From Methanobacteriaceae archaeon (lineage in GTDB: Archaea > Methanobacteriota > Methanobacteria > Methanobacteriales > Methanobacteriaceae): a stretch of DNA of 23,560 nt. The stretch covers positions 1-23,560 of the forward strand of contig JADGNH010000012.1 of NCBI GenBank assembly GCA_017883605.1, given 5' to 3'. The position numbers and the translations under genes are program-made. Below the pieces are notes generated by a model that searched no databases, was not told the DNA's origin, and worked only from the letters and a program-made list of their open reading frames with translations. Of this stretch, positions 15,494 through 22,240 are shown in pieces (within the stretch, counting starts at the first letter, position 1; each line of letters begins with the position of its first letter).

Positions 15494-15567
15494 GCCTCGG
15501 TAGCTTAGTCCGGTATAGCGCGGGATTCGTAATCCCGAGATCGCGGGTTCAATTCCCGCCCGGGGCT
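15494..15567 (+). tRNA. tRNA-Thr (anticodon CGT)
   Basis: The 74-nt sequence folds as a cloverleaf: acceptor GCCTCGG with CCGGGGC (one G-U pair), D arm, anticodon stem CGGGA/TCCCG around loop TTCGTAA giving anticodon CGT (reads ACG), five-base variable loop, and T arm GCGGG-TTCAATT-CCCGC. The unpaired discriminator base is T, as expected for archaeal threonine tRNAs. CCA is not encoded and no intron is present. Confidence 0.96.
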
Positions 15568-15582
15568 TAATTTTATTTTAAA

Positions 15583-15608
15583 ATAATCCTTGATAATAGG
15601 AGGATTAT
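15583..15608. terminator. Hairpin between tRNA-Thr and the convergent zinc ribbon gene
   Basis: ATAATCCT (15583-15590) pairs exactly with AGGATTAT (15601-15608) across a ten-base loop; an alternative stem GATAAT/ATTATC with loop AGGAGG overlaps it. It lies between two convergent transcription units and may stop or protect both 3' ends. Confidence 0.4.
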
Positions 15609-15622
15609 CTTAAGTTATTCTC

Positions 15623-15778
15623 TTAATCCACTTCCGATATTTCTTCTACCACAAATTTTCCACCACAAGGGCATTGATCAATTAAATCTCCAATCTCGTA
15701 GGGCGGACGGTCGCTTTCCACCTCTAAGGTTTTTTCTTTTTTACATTCATCACATCGGGCCACAATAAACCAGTCCAT
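15623..15778 (-). CDS. Small zinc ribbon protein, 51 residues
   Basis: A short minus-strand frame begins MDWFIVARCDECKKEKTLEV and ends at a TAA at 15623. Two cysteine pairs, Cys9-x2-Cys12 and Cys36-x-Cys38 followed by G-G-K-F, form a probable zinc ribbon knuckle pair. A strong ribosome site, GGAAGGTGG, lies a few bases upstream of the ATG. The gene starts 43 nt after the aroC stop on the same strand, so it is probably the second gene of an aroC operon. The acidic C-terminus (V-E-E-I-S-E-V-D) is unlike a DNA-binding tail. It is short enough to be missed by length-filtered gene calling. No specific function was recognised. Confidence 0.82.
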   Translation of the reverse strand: MDWFIVARCDECKKEKTLEVESDRPPYEIGDLIDQCPCGGKFVVEEISEVD

Positions 15779-15821
15779 ATTTTCCACCTTCCTTTTTTAA
15801 CTAATTTTATCAACCTTTTAA

Positions 15822-16913
15822 TTAAATTTTACAGGGATGAATAAAACCACTTCTTATAAGATGATCAGCCATTACCATGGCCACAGCAGCCTCGGCAACC
15901 ACTGTCACCCGGGGACAGATACAGGGGTCGTGGCGTCCCTCTATTTTTATCTCAGTCTCTTCTCTCCTTTCCAGATCAACTGTTTTCTGCACCATGCTTA
16001 TGGATGGGGTTGGTTTCACAGCTATCCGGGCCACTATGGGCATGCCATTGGATATTCCACCGATTATACCTCCTGAGGTGTTGGTAGTGGTTTTGATCTC
16101 TTTTCCCTCCAGGTAGTACTCGTCGTTGGTGGCACTGGCCGTGGATTGGGCCAGTTTGAATCCGAATCCAATTTCCACTCCCTTAACCGCACCGATGCCC
16201 ATTAGGGCTTGGGCCAGATCCGCGTCCAGTTTGCTGAAAACAGGTTCACCCAGCCCGGCTGGAGTGTTGAAAACCAGGGCTTCCACTATTCCCCCGATGG
16301 AATCACCCTTGGATTTTACTTCCAGTATCTTCTTTTCCATGCGGGTCGCTGCTTTCTGGTCAGCACAGTGCACTGGATTTTTACTGGCGTAATCTTCAAT
16401 TAGACTCATGGCCACCTGATTGGCTTTTATATCTCCTACCTGGGTTACGTGGGAGACAACCCTCATATCCCGGAGTGCTAGCAGCTTCTTGGCCACAGCC
16501 CCACCTATGACGTGGCCTACCGTGGTGCGGCCGCTTCCCCTGCCACCGCCCCGGTAGTCGTAGTGGCCGTATCTAACAGTCCAGGTGTAGTCTCCGTGCC
16601 CTGGTCGGGGTTTGTTCTTAAGTGGTTCGTAGGCAGATGAATCAGCATCTTTGTTGTACACCACCGCAGCGATGGGTGTGCCGTCGGTTTTTCCTTCAAA
16701 GATGCCGGATAAGATTTTTACCCGGTCCCCTTCCCCCCGGGCCGTGGTGATGTTGCTGGTTCCCGGCCGTCTCCTGTCCAGATCTTTTTGTATATCCTCC
16801 TCACTCAGCGTGATCCCTGCGGGACAGCCGTCCACCACCGCTCCCAAGGCCACGCCGTGGCTGGAGCCGAATGTGGTAACCTTAAACATTTTACCCATGG
16901 TATTTCCTGACAT
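15822..16913 (-). CDS. aroC: Chorismate synthase
   Basis: AroC converts 5-enolpyruvylshikimate-3-phosphate to chorismate, the last step of the shikimate pathway, using reduced FMN. The 363-residue length is typical. Family motifs are present: an N-terminus M-S-G-N-T-x-G-K-x-F, F-G-S-S-H-G with His19 (the usual E of G-E-S-H-G is S here), D-R-R-R-P-G (46-51), R-P-G-H-G-D-Y with His106, R-G-G-G-R-G-S-G-R-T-T (121-131), and the late G-R-H-D-P-C block. The first Met is chosen because the M-S-G-N-T start is conserved in the family; GGATGTGA lies just upstream. It leads a probable two-gene unit with the zinc ribbon gene. A minus-strand TATA candidate lies at about 17020-17029. Confidence 0.97.
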   Translation of the reverse strand: MSGNTMGKMFKVTTFGSSHGVALGAVVDGCPAGITLSEEDIQKDLDRRRPGTSNITTARGEGDRVKILSGIFEGKTDGTPIAAVVYNKDADSSAYEPLKNKPRPGHGDYTWTVRYGHYDYRGGGRGSGRTTVGHVIGGAVAKKLLALRDMRVVSHVTQVGDIKANQVAMSLIEDYASKNPVHCADQKAATRMEKKILEVKSKGDSIGGIVEALVFNTPAGLGEPVFSKLDADLAQALMGIGAVKGVEIGFGFKLAQSTASATNDEYYLEGKEIKTTTNTSGGIIGGISNGMPIVARIAVKPTPSISMVQKTVDLERREETEIKIEGRHDPCICPRVTVVAEAAVAMVMADHLIRSGFIHPCKI

Positions 16914-17019
16914 GGAATTTCACATCCTCTTTAATAAAGTAGTTTAATCAAGATTAAACAGTAATCAAGTAATTTAGGGTTAAAATTTAAATTAATGAGA
17001 TTTTTATCACTTTAAATAA

Positions 17020-17029
17020 TTTATATAGA
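17020..17029 (-). promoter_or_regulatory. Candidate TATA box for aroC
   Basis: The minus strand reads TCTATATAAA here, about 110 nt upstream of the aroC ATG. The implied leader of roughly 80 nt is long, so the assignment is weak. The rest of the 227-nt spacer (16914-17140) is AT-rich without a gene. Confidence 0.35.
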
Positions 17030-17140
17030 TTACTTCCTATTAAATTTGTTAGGTTAAAGAGCCCCTGCTATGATATATGATGTATATTATTTCTTTCATT
17101 ATTTGCGGCGTAATAGGAATAGAAGAGTCTTGGGTAAAGA

Positions 17141-17587
17141 TTAAATCCTCACTATAAACCCCGTTTTCTCTTCTCCATCAAAACCTGCCTTTTCATAAAA
17201 TCTAAAGGTACCTTCATCTTTATTGCTGGTCATGAGCATCACCTTGTAACAGTTCTTCTCCTGAGCTATTTCTACTGCTTTCTTTAAAACTGCGGTGCCG
17301 TATCCTTTTCTCCTGTAGTCGGAATGGGTAACAACCTGCTCTATCAGACCGTAAGGCCTGGCTGCTCTGGTTAAATTTTTGATTATGGCCAGATTACAGG
17401 AGGAAACCAGCATTCCATCTTCTTCAACAACTAAATAAAAAAGACTGGGATCAGACAGGATTTCATTCCAATGTTTCGTCAGGCGTTGATCTATCTCTAA
17501 TTTAGGGTCATCTAGATCTAGATGCTCATAAAGTGATAAAAGTTTTTCTAATTCGGCAGGTTTTATTAAACGTACTTCAAAAACCAT
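17141..17587 (-). CDS. GNAT family N-acetyltransferase
   Basis: The 148-residue protein has the single-domain GNAT layout. The acetyl-CoA pyrophosphate loop is R-R-K-G-Y-G (92-97), following strand I-E-Q-V-V-T and leading into a helix T-A-V-L-K-K-A-V-E-I-A. F-Y-E-K-A-G-F (130-136) near the C-terminus is the classic motif B. An earlier helix (about 10-22) and a central V-V-E-E-D-G-M-L-V-S-S strand complete the fold. It probably acetylates an amine on a small molecule or protein; the substrate cannot be told. GAGAGAT upstream of the ATG is the ribosome site and a TATA-like AATATAAAT lies near 17658-17667 on the minus strand. It is likely a single-gene unit. Confidence 0.92.
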   Translation of the reverse strand: MVFEVRLIKPAELEKLLSLYEHLDLDDPKLEIDQRLTKHWNEILSDPSLFYLVVEEDGMLVSSCNLAIIKNLTRAARPYGLIEQVVTHSDYRRKGYGTAVLKKAVEIAQEKNCYKVMLMTSNKDEGTFRFYEKAGFDGEEKTGFIVRI

Positions 17588-17669
17588 TTATAATCTCTCA
17601 AAATAGTTTAAATAGATTGAACACCCAATAAAAGAGGTATCGATCTAGTCTAAGTATTTATATTATCAG

Positions 17670-17694
17670 ACTTATCTGAGAACTTCAGCTAAGT
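17670..17694 (-). terminator. Hairpin just downstream of the small membrane protein gene
   Basis: ACTTATCTGA (17670-17679) and TCAGCTAAGT (17685-17694) pair at nine of ten positions around a five-base loop. It begins eight bases past the stop of the minus-strand gene ending at 17703, and could end that transcript or act as an operator for the GNAT gene. Confidence 0.4.
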
Positions 17695-17702
17695 AATTGA
17701 AT

Positions 17703-17915
17703 TCAATCCATATGTTTAAAGGACCAGGGCAGCCATAAGAGAATTATTATTATAGCTACCACTGCCAGGGACAGTACGAAGATTCCTATATTCTGCAGGA
17801 TACTGAAACTGGCGGCATAGTAAAATAGCCATAATGCCAGGGCAATCAGCCATCCTAAACTTACAAAAATGGTTAAATATATTCTCCAGGGTTCTGGTTG
17901 TGGTGCTTTACTCAT
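17703..17915 (-). CDS. Small membrane protein with two predicted helices
   Basis: The 70-residue protein starts with a short polar region (M-S-K-A-P-Q-P-E-P-W) and then has two strongly hydrophobic segments (about 11-33 and 39-64), ending W-S-F-K-H-M-D. A clear AGGAGAG ribosome site precedes the ATG and a TATA-like GTATATAAT lies about 30 nt further upstream, so the call as a real gene is good. It diverges from the DNA glycosylase gene with only 68 nt between starts. No family was recognised and no function is proposed. Confidence 0.78.
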   Translation of the reverse strand: MSKAPQPEPWRIYLTIFVSLGWLIALALWLFYYAASFSILQNIGIFVLSLAVVAIIIILLWLPWSFKHMD

Positions 17916-17983
17916 TTTTTTTATCTCTCCTTTACACTGATTATATACTAATATATGGAATCCCTTCCTATTTATTATTATGA

Positions 17984-18685
17984 GTGTGGATAATTATGAG
18001 TGTAGATAAAAGAGAACCAATAATGAATATTTATGAAAAACTATATTCACTGTACGGGCCTCAGGGATGGTGGCCATTAACAGATTATGAGGGGGAAAAT
18101 CCCACCAAAACAGGTTCCATAAAAGGATATCACCCCCTGAAATATGATTTACCAAAAAATGAAGGACAAATATTTGAAGTTATATTGGGGGCCATATTGA
18201 CCCAGAACACTGCCTGGACCTCTGCAGAAATGGCTTTACATAACCTAAAAGAACTAAATGCATTAACACCGCAAAAAATCCTTGAAATGTCTGATGAAAC
18301 TCTGAAAAAGGCCATAAGATGTGCGGGATTCTTAAACCAGAAGGCGGTTTATTTAAGGGAGATTTCTAAATTCTTTATATCACTTAAAGGCAGAACTCCC
18401 CAGAGAAAAGAACTTTTAAAGGTTAAAGGAGTAGGAAATGAAACCTCAGATTCCATACTGCTGTATGCGTATAAAAAGCCAGAATTCGTGGTGGATGCTT
18501 ATACCCGGAGGATTTTTACCCATCTGGGGCTTGTAGAAGAAAAAATAAGTTATATGGAGTTGAAAAAACTTTTTGAATCCAATCTACCCCGGGAAGTGCC
18601 TGTTTATCAGGAATATCATGCCCTCATTGTGGAGCATGCTAAAAGATATTACAGAAAAAAGCCATATGGAGTAGATGATTTCTAG
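17984..18685 (+). CDS. HhH-GPD DNA glycosylase, MagIII/endonuclease III-like, without Fe-S cluster
   Basis: This base-excision enzyme family removes damaged bases from DNA. The HhH-GPD fold is visible: I-L-G-A-I-L-T-Q-N-T-A-W (68-79), helix-hairpin-helix V-K-G-V-G-N-E-T-S-D-S-I-L (147-159) and catalytic Asp171 in V-V-D-A-Y-T-R-R. At the position of the EndoIII lyase lysine there is Glu153, as in 3-methyladenine glycosylase MagIII, so it is probably monofunctional. The C-terminal cysteine quartet that holds the EndoIII Fe-S cluster is absent (Cys112 is the only cysteine). Starts are uncertain: GTG 17984, ATG 17996 or ATG 18023 (M-N-I-Y-E-K-L-Y-S-L-Y-G). TATA-like sequence lies only 30-40 nt upstream. 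Alkylated purines are the inferred substrate. Confidence 0.88.
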   Translation: MWIIMSVDKREPIMNIYEKLYSLYGPQGWWPLTDYEGENPTKTGSIKGYHPLKYDLPKNEGQIFEVILGAILTQNTAWTSAEMALHNLKELNALTPQKILEMSDETLKKAIRCAGFLNQKAVYLREISKFFISLKGRTPQRKELLKVKGVGNETSDSILLYAYKKPEFVVDAYTRRIFTHLGLVEEKISYMELKKLFESNLPREVPVYQEYHALIVEHAKRYYRKKPYGVDDF

Positions 18686-18720
18686 TAATTTAATACTGTT
18701 TTAAACACAAATGGGAGAAA

Positions 18721-19587
18721 ATGTCAAAGATCACGTTCTCAGCTATCACTATAAGAATTATTAGATCCACCTTTAAGTCCAGATTTGCTCTGGCCCGGAC
18801 CTGTGGGCGGGTACCGCCACTGGCCTGGATTGTGGATAAACTGCTCTTTGATGGTGATGATATACTAGTACTTCCCAGGGATGGTGCTGTTACCCTCAAT
18901 AATACGTCAGCTATTGAAGAAATTGAAATAAACGCCGAAATAGAACCACAGGATACAGTACTCCCCAGCCAGATCCTTAAAGAGATGATCGGAAAATCCA
19001 AATACCACTTCATAATGGACTTCTGTATATGCCGGGTTTCAACCGATTGTAAGGATTATCCCCATGATTTAGGCTGCTTATTCCTGGGTAAAGGGGCTAA
19101 AAAAATATCTCCTGAATTAGGAAGAACAGTATCAAGAGATGAAGCCCTGGAACACGTTGATAAATGTCAGGAAGCAGGTTTGGTGCATATTATTGGTAGA
19201 AACAAAATAGACAGCGTATGGTTAAACACCGGCCCAAAAGAAGAACTTTTAACCATCTGCAATTGCTGTCCCTGCTGCTGTTTATGGAAAATGGCCCCAT
19301 ATCTTCCAGAGAATATTGGAAGAAGCTTTGCCCCCATGGTGGGTGTGGAAATAAACTTCAAAGAAGACATCTGTATTGGTTGCGGGAGATGTGCAGAGGG
19401 TATTTGTTTTGTAGAGGCCATTAACATCCGAAATGGAAAAGCAGAGATAAATATGAAAAAGTGCAGAAGCTGTGGTAGATGTGCTGAAGTCTGTTTAAAA
19501 GGTGCAGTAACCTTTGAAATGACAGCCAACGCCGTGGAACGTTCAATTAAACATGTTGAACCATTAGTGGATTTAGAATCAGGATAA
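18721..19587 (+). CDS. Cysteine-rich iron-sulfur protein with C-terminal ferredoxin domain
   Basis: The 288-residue protein has 20 cysteines. Residues 1-95 are non-cysteine-rich except Cys28 and contain D-G-D-D-I-L-V-L-P. Next comes C-I-C-R with Cys102, 104, 110 and 119, followed by L-F-L-G-K-G-A. Then Cys149 and a dense cluster at 180-187 with the pattern C-x-C-C-x-C-C-C. Residues 218-258 form a ferredoxin-type domain: C-x2-C-x2-C-x4-C (one residue longer than usual) and C-x2-C-x2-C-x3-C, so one or two [4Fe-4S] clusters are expected. The usual Pro after each fourth Cys is replaced (F, L). A GGGAG site lies close before the ATG. It follows the glycosylase by 35 nt on the same strand and may be co-transcribed. 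An electron-transfer or metal-handling role is inferred. Confidence 0.8.
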   Translation: MSKITFSAITIRIIRSTFKSRFALARTCGRVPPLAWIVDKLLFDGDDILVLPRDGAVTLNNTSAIEEIEINAEIEPQDTVLPSQILKEMIGKSKYHFIMDFCICRVSTDCKDYPHDLGCLFLGKGAKKISPELGRTVSRDEALEHVDKCQEAGLVHIIGRNKIDSVWLNTGPKEELLTICNCCPCCCLWKMAPYLPENIGRSFAPMVGVEINFKEDICIGCGRCAEGICFVEAINIRNGKAEINMKKCRSCGRCAEVCLKGAVTFEMTANAVERSIKHVEPLVDLESG

Positions 19588-19750
19588 TTTTTCTCAAAAT
19601 TTTTTAAATGATCGGCTACTTAATTGGAGACTACATTTTAGCAAAAGCTTTATTAAAATTTAATCCGTAATGGTAACTATGTGAGAATTTTGGTAAGAGA
19701 TTCGACTTAAAAAAATTATTATACCCTGTTGAGGGGGGGTTTTATTTACC
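19586..19750 (+). other. AT-rich spacer with T runs and an MNT ribosome site
   Basis: T5 and T6 runs within 19588-19606 are likely terminators for the Fe-S protein gene. No gene is seen. A GAGGGGGGG tract at about 19731-19739 is the probable ribosome site for the next gene. Confidence 0.45.
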
Positions 19751-20044
19751 ATGAAAACATTCCAGGAAATAAGGGAAATACTGGCTAAAAATAAGGAAAA
19801 AATAGAAAGCCAGTACAAAGTAAAAAGGATGGGAATATTTGGTTCTTACGTTAGGGGAGAACAAAAGGAAGATAGTGATGTGGATGTACTGGTTGAGTTT
19901 GAGGAATCAGTGAGTTTACTGAAGTTGGTAAATTTTGAGAACTTTTTAAGAGATATTACAGGTGTTAAAGTTGATGTTGTCCCTGAAAATGATATTCGGC
20001 CAGAGTTGAGGGAAAATATCTTTAATGAGGTAAGTTATATATGA
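19751..20044 (+). CDS. MNT-type minimal nucleotidyltransferase (antitoxin-like)
   Basis: The 97-residue protein is a minimal nucleotidyltransferase: G-S-Y-V-R-G (31-36), then the metal-binding pair Asp43 and Asp45 in S-D-V-D-V-L-V, and a third carboxylate, Asp75 in V-K-V-D-V-V. MNT proteins usually pair with a HEPN RNase and act as antitoxins by AMPylating it. Here the stop codon overlaps the ATG of a following frame (ATGA), the arrangement expected for an MNT-HEPN pair, but that frame ends after 15 codons. The gene therefore looks like a surviving antitoxin half or an orphan. It sits between unrelated housekeeping genes, as mobile toxin-antitoxin modules often do. Confidence 0.88.
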   Translation: MKTFQEIREILAKNKEKIESQYKVKRMGIFGSYVRGEQKEDSDVDVLVEFEESVSLLKLVNFENFLRDITGVKVDVVPENDIRPELRENIFNEVSYI

Positions 20045-20088
20045 AAAAAGACTTTATTGAAAAGTTTGGAAGATTTGTAAAAATTTAA
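20041..20088 (+). pseudogene. Possible remnant of the HEPN toxin partner of MNT
   Basis: ATG 20041 overlaps the MNT stop (ATGA) and opens MKKDFIEKFGRFVKI before a TAA. Full-length HEPN partners commonly start with a similar basic-acidic M-K-(K/R)-D motif and run for over 100 residues. Only the first few residues fit, so this is either a heavily truncated toxin or chance. Confidence 0.3.
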
Positions 20089-20106
20089 AACATGATTGTG
20101 ATCAAA

Positions 20107-21090
20107 ATGATATTCCCCACCACCAGAATGCGCAGATTAAGGAAAAACTTTAAGATAAGGACTATTTTGAGTGAAACCAACTTAAACCCGGAAGACTTCA
20201 TTTACCCCATGTTCATCAAGGAAGGCTTAAAAGACGGCCAGAAAGAGCATATCGACACCATGCCTGGCCAGTACCGCTATTCCCTCAACGACGCAGTTGA
20301 AGAGGCAAAGAGGCTGGAAAATAAAGGTTTATCATCTGTCCTGCTTTTTGGAATGCCCCGAAAAAAAGATGAACTTGGATCATCGGCTTATGATAAAGAA
20401 GGGATAATCCAAAGGGCGGTTCGCAAATTAAAGGAAGAGACAGATTTAGTGGTTATAACCGACGTCTGTATGTGCCAATACACCCATCACGGCCACTGCG
20501 GCATTGTAAGGAATGATCAGATCCTGAACGATGAAACCTTGGAATACCTCTCCCAGATAGCTTTAAGCCATGCCCAGGCAGGGGCGGATATAGTGGCGCC
20601 TTCGGATATGATGGACGGCAGGGTGTTGGCTATAAGGGAGGTTCTGGATATGAACGGCCAGGAGGATACTTTAATTATGTCCTACGCAGCTAAATACGCA
20701 TCATCATTTTACGCCCCCTTCCGGGATGCAGTGTGCTCAGCACCATCCTTTGGAGATCGAAAAACCCATCAGATGAACCCCAGAAACATAAATGAAGCTT
20801 TAAGGGAGGTTGAACTGGATATAGGGGAAGGTGCGGATATAGTTATGGTGAAACCGGCCCTGCCCTACCTGGATGTTATAAAAGCCATTAAGGATGAATA
20901 TAAAATGCCCACGGCTGCCTATCAGGTGAGTGGAGAATATTCCATGCTACAGGCAGGTATAAATGCCGGGTATTTAACTGAAAATTCCATTTACGAATCT
21001 TTAATTTCCATAAAAAGGGCGGGGGCGGATTTGATAATCTCTCACTTTACACCCTGGTTTTTAGAGGGAGATTACGAATTTGAATGTTGA
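20107..21090 (+). CDS. hemB: Porphobilinogen synthase (delta-aminolevulinic acid dehydratase)
   Basis: HemB condenses two 5-aminolevulinate molecules into porphobilinogen, feeding the tetrapyrrole pathway to coenzyme F430, corrinoids and siroheme in methanogens. The 327-residue protein has the Schiff-base lysines Lys196 (S-Y-A-A-K) and Lys249 (M-V-K-P-A), and a zinc site C-x-C-x7-C (Cys121, 123, 131) within D-V-C-M-C-Q-Y-T-H-H-G-H-C-G, so it is the zinc-dependent type. Start: ATG 20107 gives the family-typical M-I-F-P-T-T-R-M-R-R-L-R and is preceded by GTGATC, part of the archaeal ribosome-site consensus; the ATG at 20092 has no such site. No other hem genes lie nearby. Confidence 0.96.
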   Translation: MIFPTTRMRRLRKNFKIRTILSETNLNPEDFIYPMFIKEGLKDGQKEHIDTMPGQYRYSLNDAVEEAKRLENKGLSSVLLFGMPRKKDELGSSAYDKEGIIQRAVRKLKEETDLVVITDVCMCQYTHHGHCGIVRNDQILNDETLEYLSQIALSHAQAGADIVAPSDMMDGRVLAIREVLDMNGQEDTLIMSYAAKYASSFYAPFRDAVCSAPSFGDRKTHQMNPRNINEALREVELDIGEGADIVMVKPALPYLDVIKAIKDEYKMPTAAYQVSGEYSMLQAGINAGYLTENSIYESLISIKRAGADLIISHFTPWFLEGDYEFEC

Positions 21091-21214
21091 TTGGATTGAC
21101 TGATGTTCCTGTGGATGTTGATATCCGGTAATTGATGTTACATAAATCATGATATTCGGTATGTTCTGTGATACTATTATTAGACAATTTAACGATATAA
21201 AAAGGAGAAATAAA

Positions 21215-22120
21215 ATGGATCCAAGTTTTATAGCTAAAATTGCCCAGATTGCATCAGTTTTGGAGGTAAGCGGTCATCCTAAGCCAGGTAATGTTCACCG
21301 CACCCAGGACTTCGAGGATATGGCGTTTGAAGATTTTCTTATAAGTGGCATTGTCATCGGTGACATAATGAAAAAAGCCGCTAAAAAAGGTTTAAAGTAT
21401 AAACATAAAGAAGAGACACTGCATAATATTAAACTGGGAAAGCTGATCAGGAAAGCGGTTCTGGAAACAGATAAATGGGTGACTAACAACACCAATTTAG
21501 GCATAATAATGCTTCTAACCCCATTATCCGCCGCTGCCGGTATGAGCGATGTTTTCAGTGAATTGAGATGGAATGTGGGCAGGGTTATGGATGCCACCAC
21601 ACCGGAAGATGCAGTGCATCTTTACGATGCCATAAACATTGCTGATGCCGGTGGCATGGGGGAGCGGGATGAACTGGATGTGGAAAGCCAAGAAGCCCGA
21701 GAAGAACTGTTGGAAAATGACATTAACATGTTTCAGGTGTTGGAAATGTCATCACAGTGGGATATGCTGTCCCATGAGCTTACCAACCGGATGCCGGTGA
21801 CCTTTAAAACCGGTTTTCCCCTCTTTAAAGAATTAAAAGCCCGTCACGGCACGAATAAGGCCACGGTCCAGACCTTTCTTACCGTACTGTCTACCTATCC
21901 AGACACCCTCATCTCCCGGAAGTATGGTAAAGATGAGGCGGCCCAGGTGTCGGAAAGTGCAAAAGCTATATTGGATGCGGGTGGTATGTTAACTGATGAG
22001 GGATATTCAATGCTGGAAGAATTCGACCGGGAACTCATTGCAAAAAATCTGAACCCCGGCACAACCGCAGATCTTACGGCTTCATCCATTATGGCAGCTC
22101 TTCTGGATGAATTTAAGTAA
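21215..22120 (+). CDS. CitG-like triphosphoribosyl-dephospho-CoA synthase family protein
   Basis: Family PF01874 (CitG/MdcB) makes the precursor of the 2'-(5''-triphosphoribosyl)-3'-dephospho-CoA prosthetic group. The 301-residue protein has the motifs S-G-H-P-K-P-G-N-V (19-27), N-T-N-L-G-I-I-M-L-L-T-P-L (92-104), S-T-Y-P-D-T-L-I-S-R-K-Y-G (226-238) and N-P-G-T-T-A-D-L-T-A-S-S (280-291). The ATG at 21215 follows AAGGAGA (about 21202-21208) and is preferred over the upstream frame extension to 21149. There is no citrate lyase or malonate decarboxylase gene in view, which would be its usual client, so its substrate here is uncertain. It follows hemB by 124 nt on the same strand. Confidence 0.88.
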   Translation: MDPSFIAKIAQIASVLEVSGHPKPGNVHRTQDFEDMAFEDFLISGIVIGDIMKKAAKKGLKYKHKEETLHNIKLGKLIRKAVLETDKWVTNNTNLGIIMLLTPLSAAAGMSDVFSELRWNVGRVMDATTPEDAVHLYDAINIADAGGMGERDELDVESQEAREELLENDINMFQVLEMSSQWDMLSHELTNRMPVTFKTGFPLFKELKARHGTNKATVQTFLTVLSTYPDTLISRKYGKDEAAQVSESAKAILDAGGMLTDEGYSMLEEFDRELIAKNLNPGTTADLTASSIMAALLDEFK

Positions 22121-22188
22121 AGAAAAAAGAAGTAAAAAAATGAAGAGAATTAAAGAATAAAAAAAAGAGATAAGGTTTACCTAATCAA

Positions 22189-22197
22189 TTTATAAAT
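22189..22197 (+). promoter_or_regulatory. Candidate TATA box for pheS
   Basis: TTTATAAAT lies about 45-50 nt before the pheS ATG, and GAGGG at about 22231-22235 is the ribosome site. Confidence 0.45.
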
Positions 22198-22240
22198 TAA
22201 GGATATAATAAAAAAATAAAAAATTTTTTTGAGGGTTAAA

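Noticed and set aside
18690..19013. Minus-strand 107-codon frame over the Fe-S protein gene
   Set aside because: Antisense to a cysteine-motif gene with no domain of its own.
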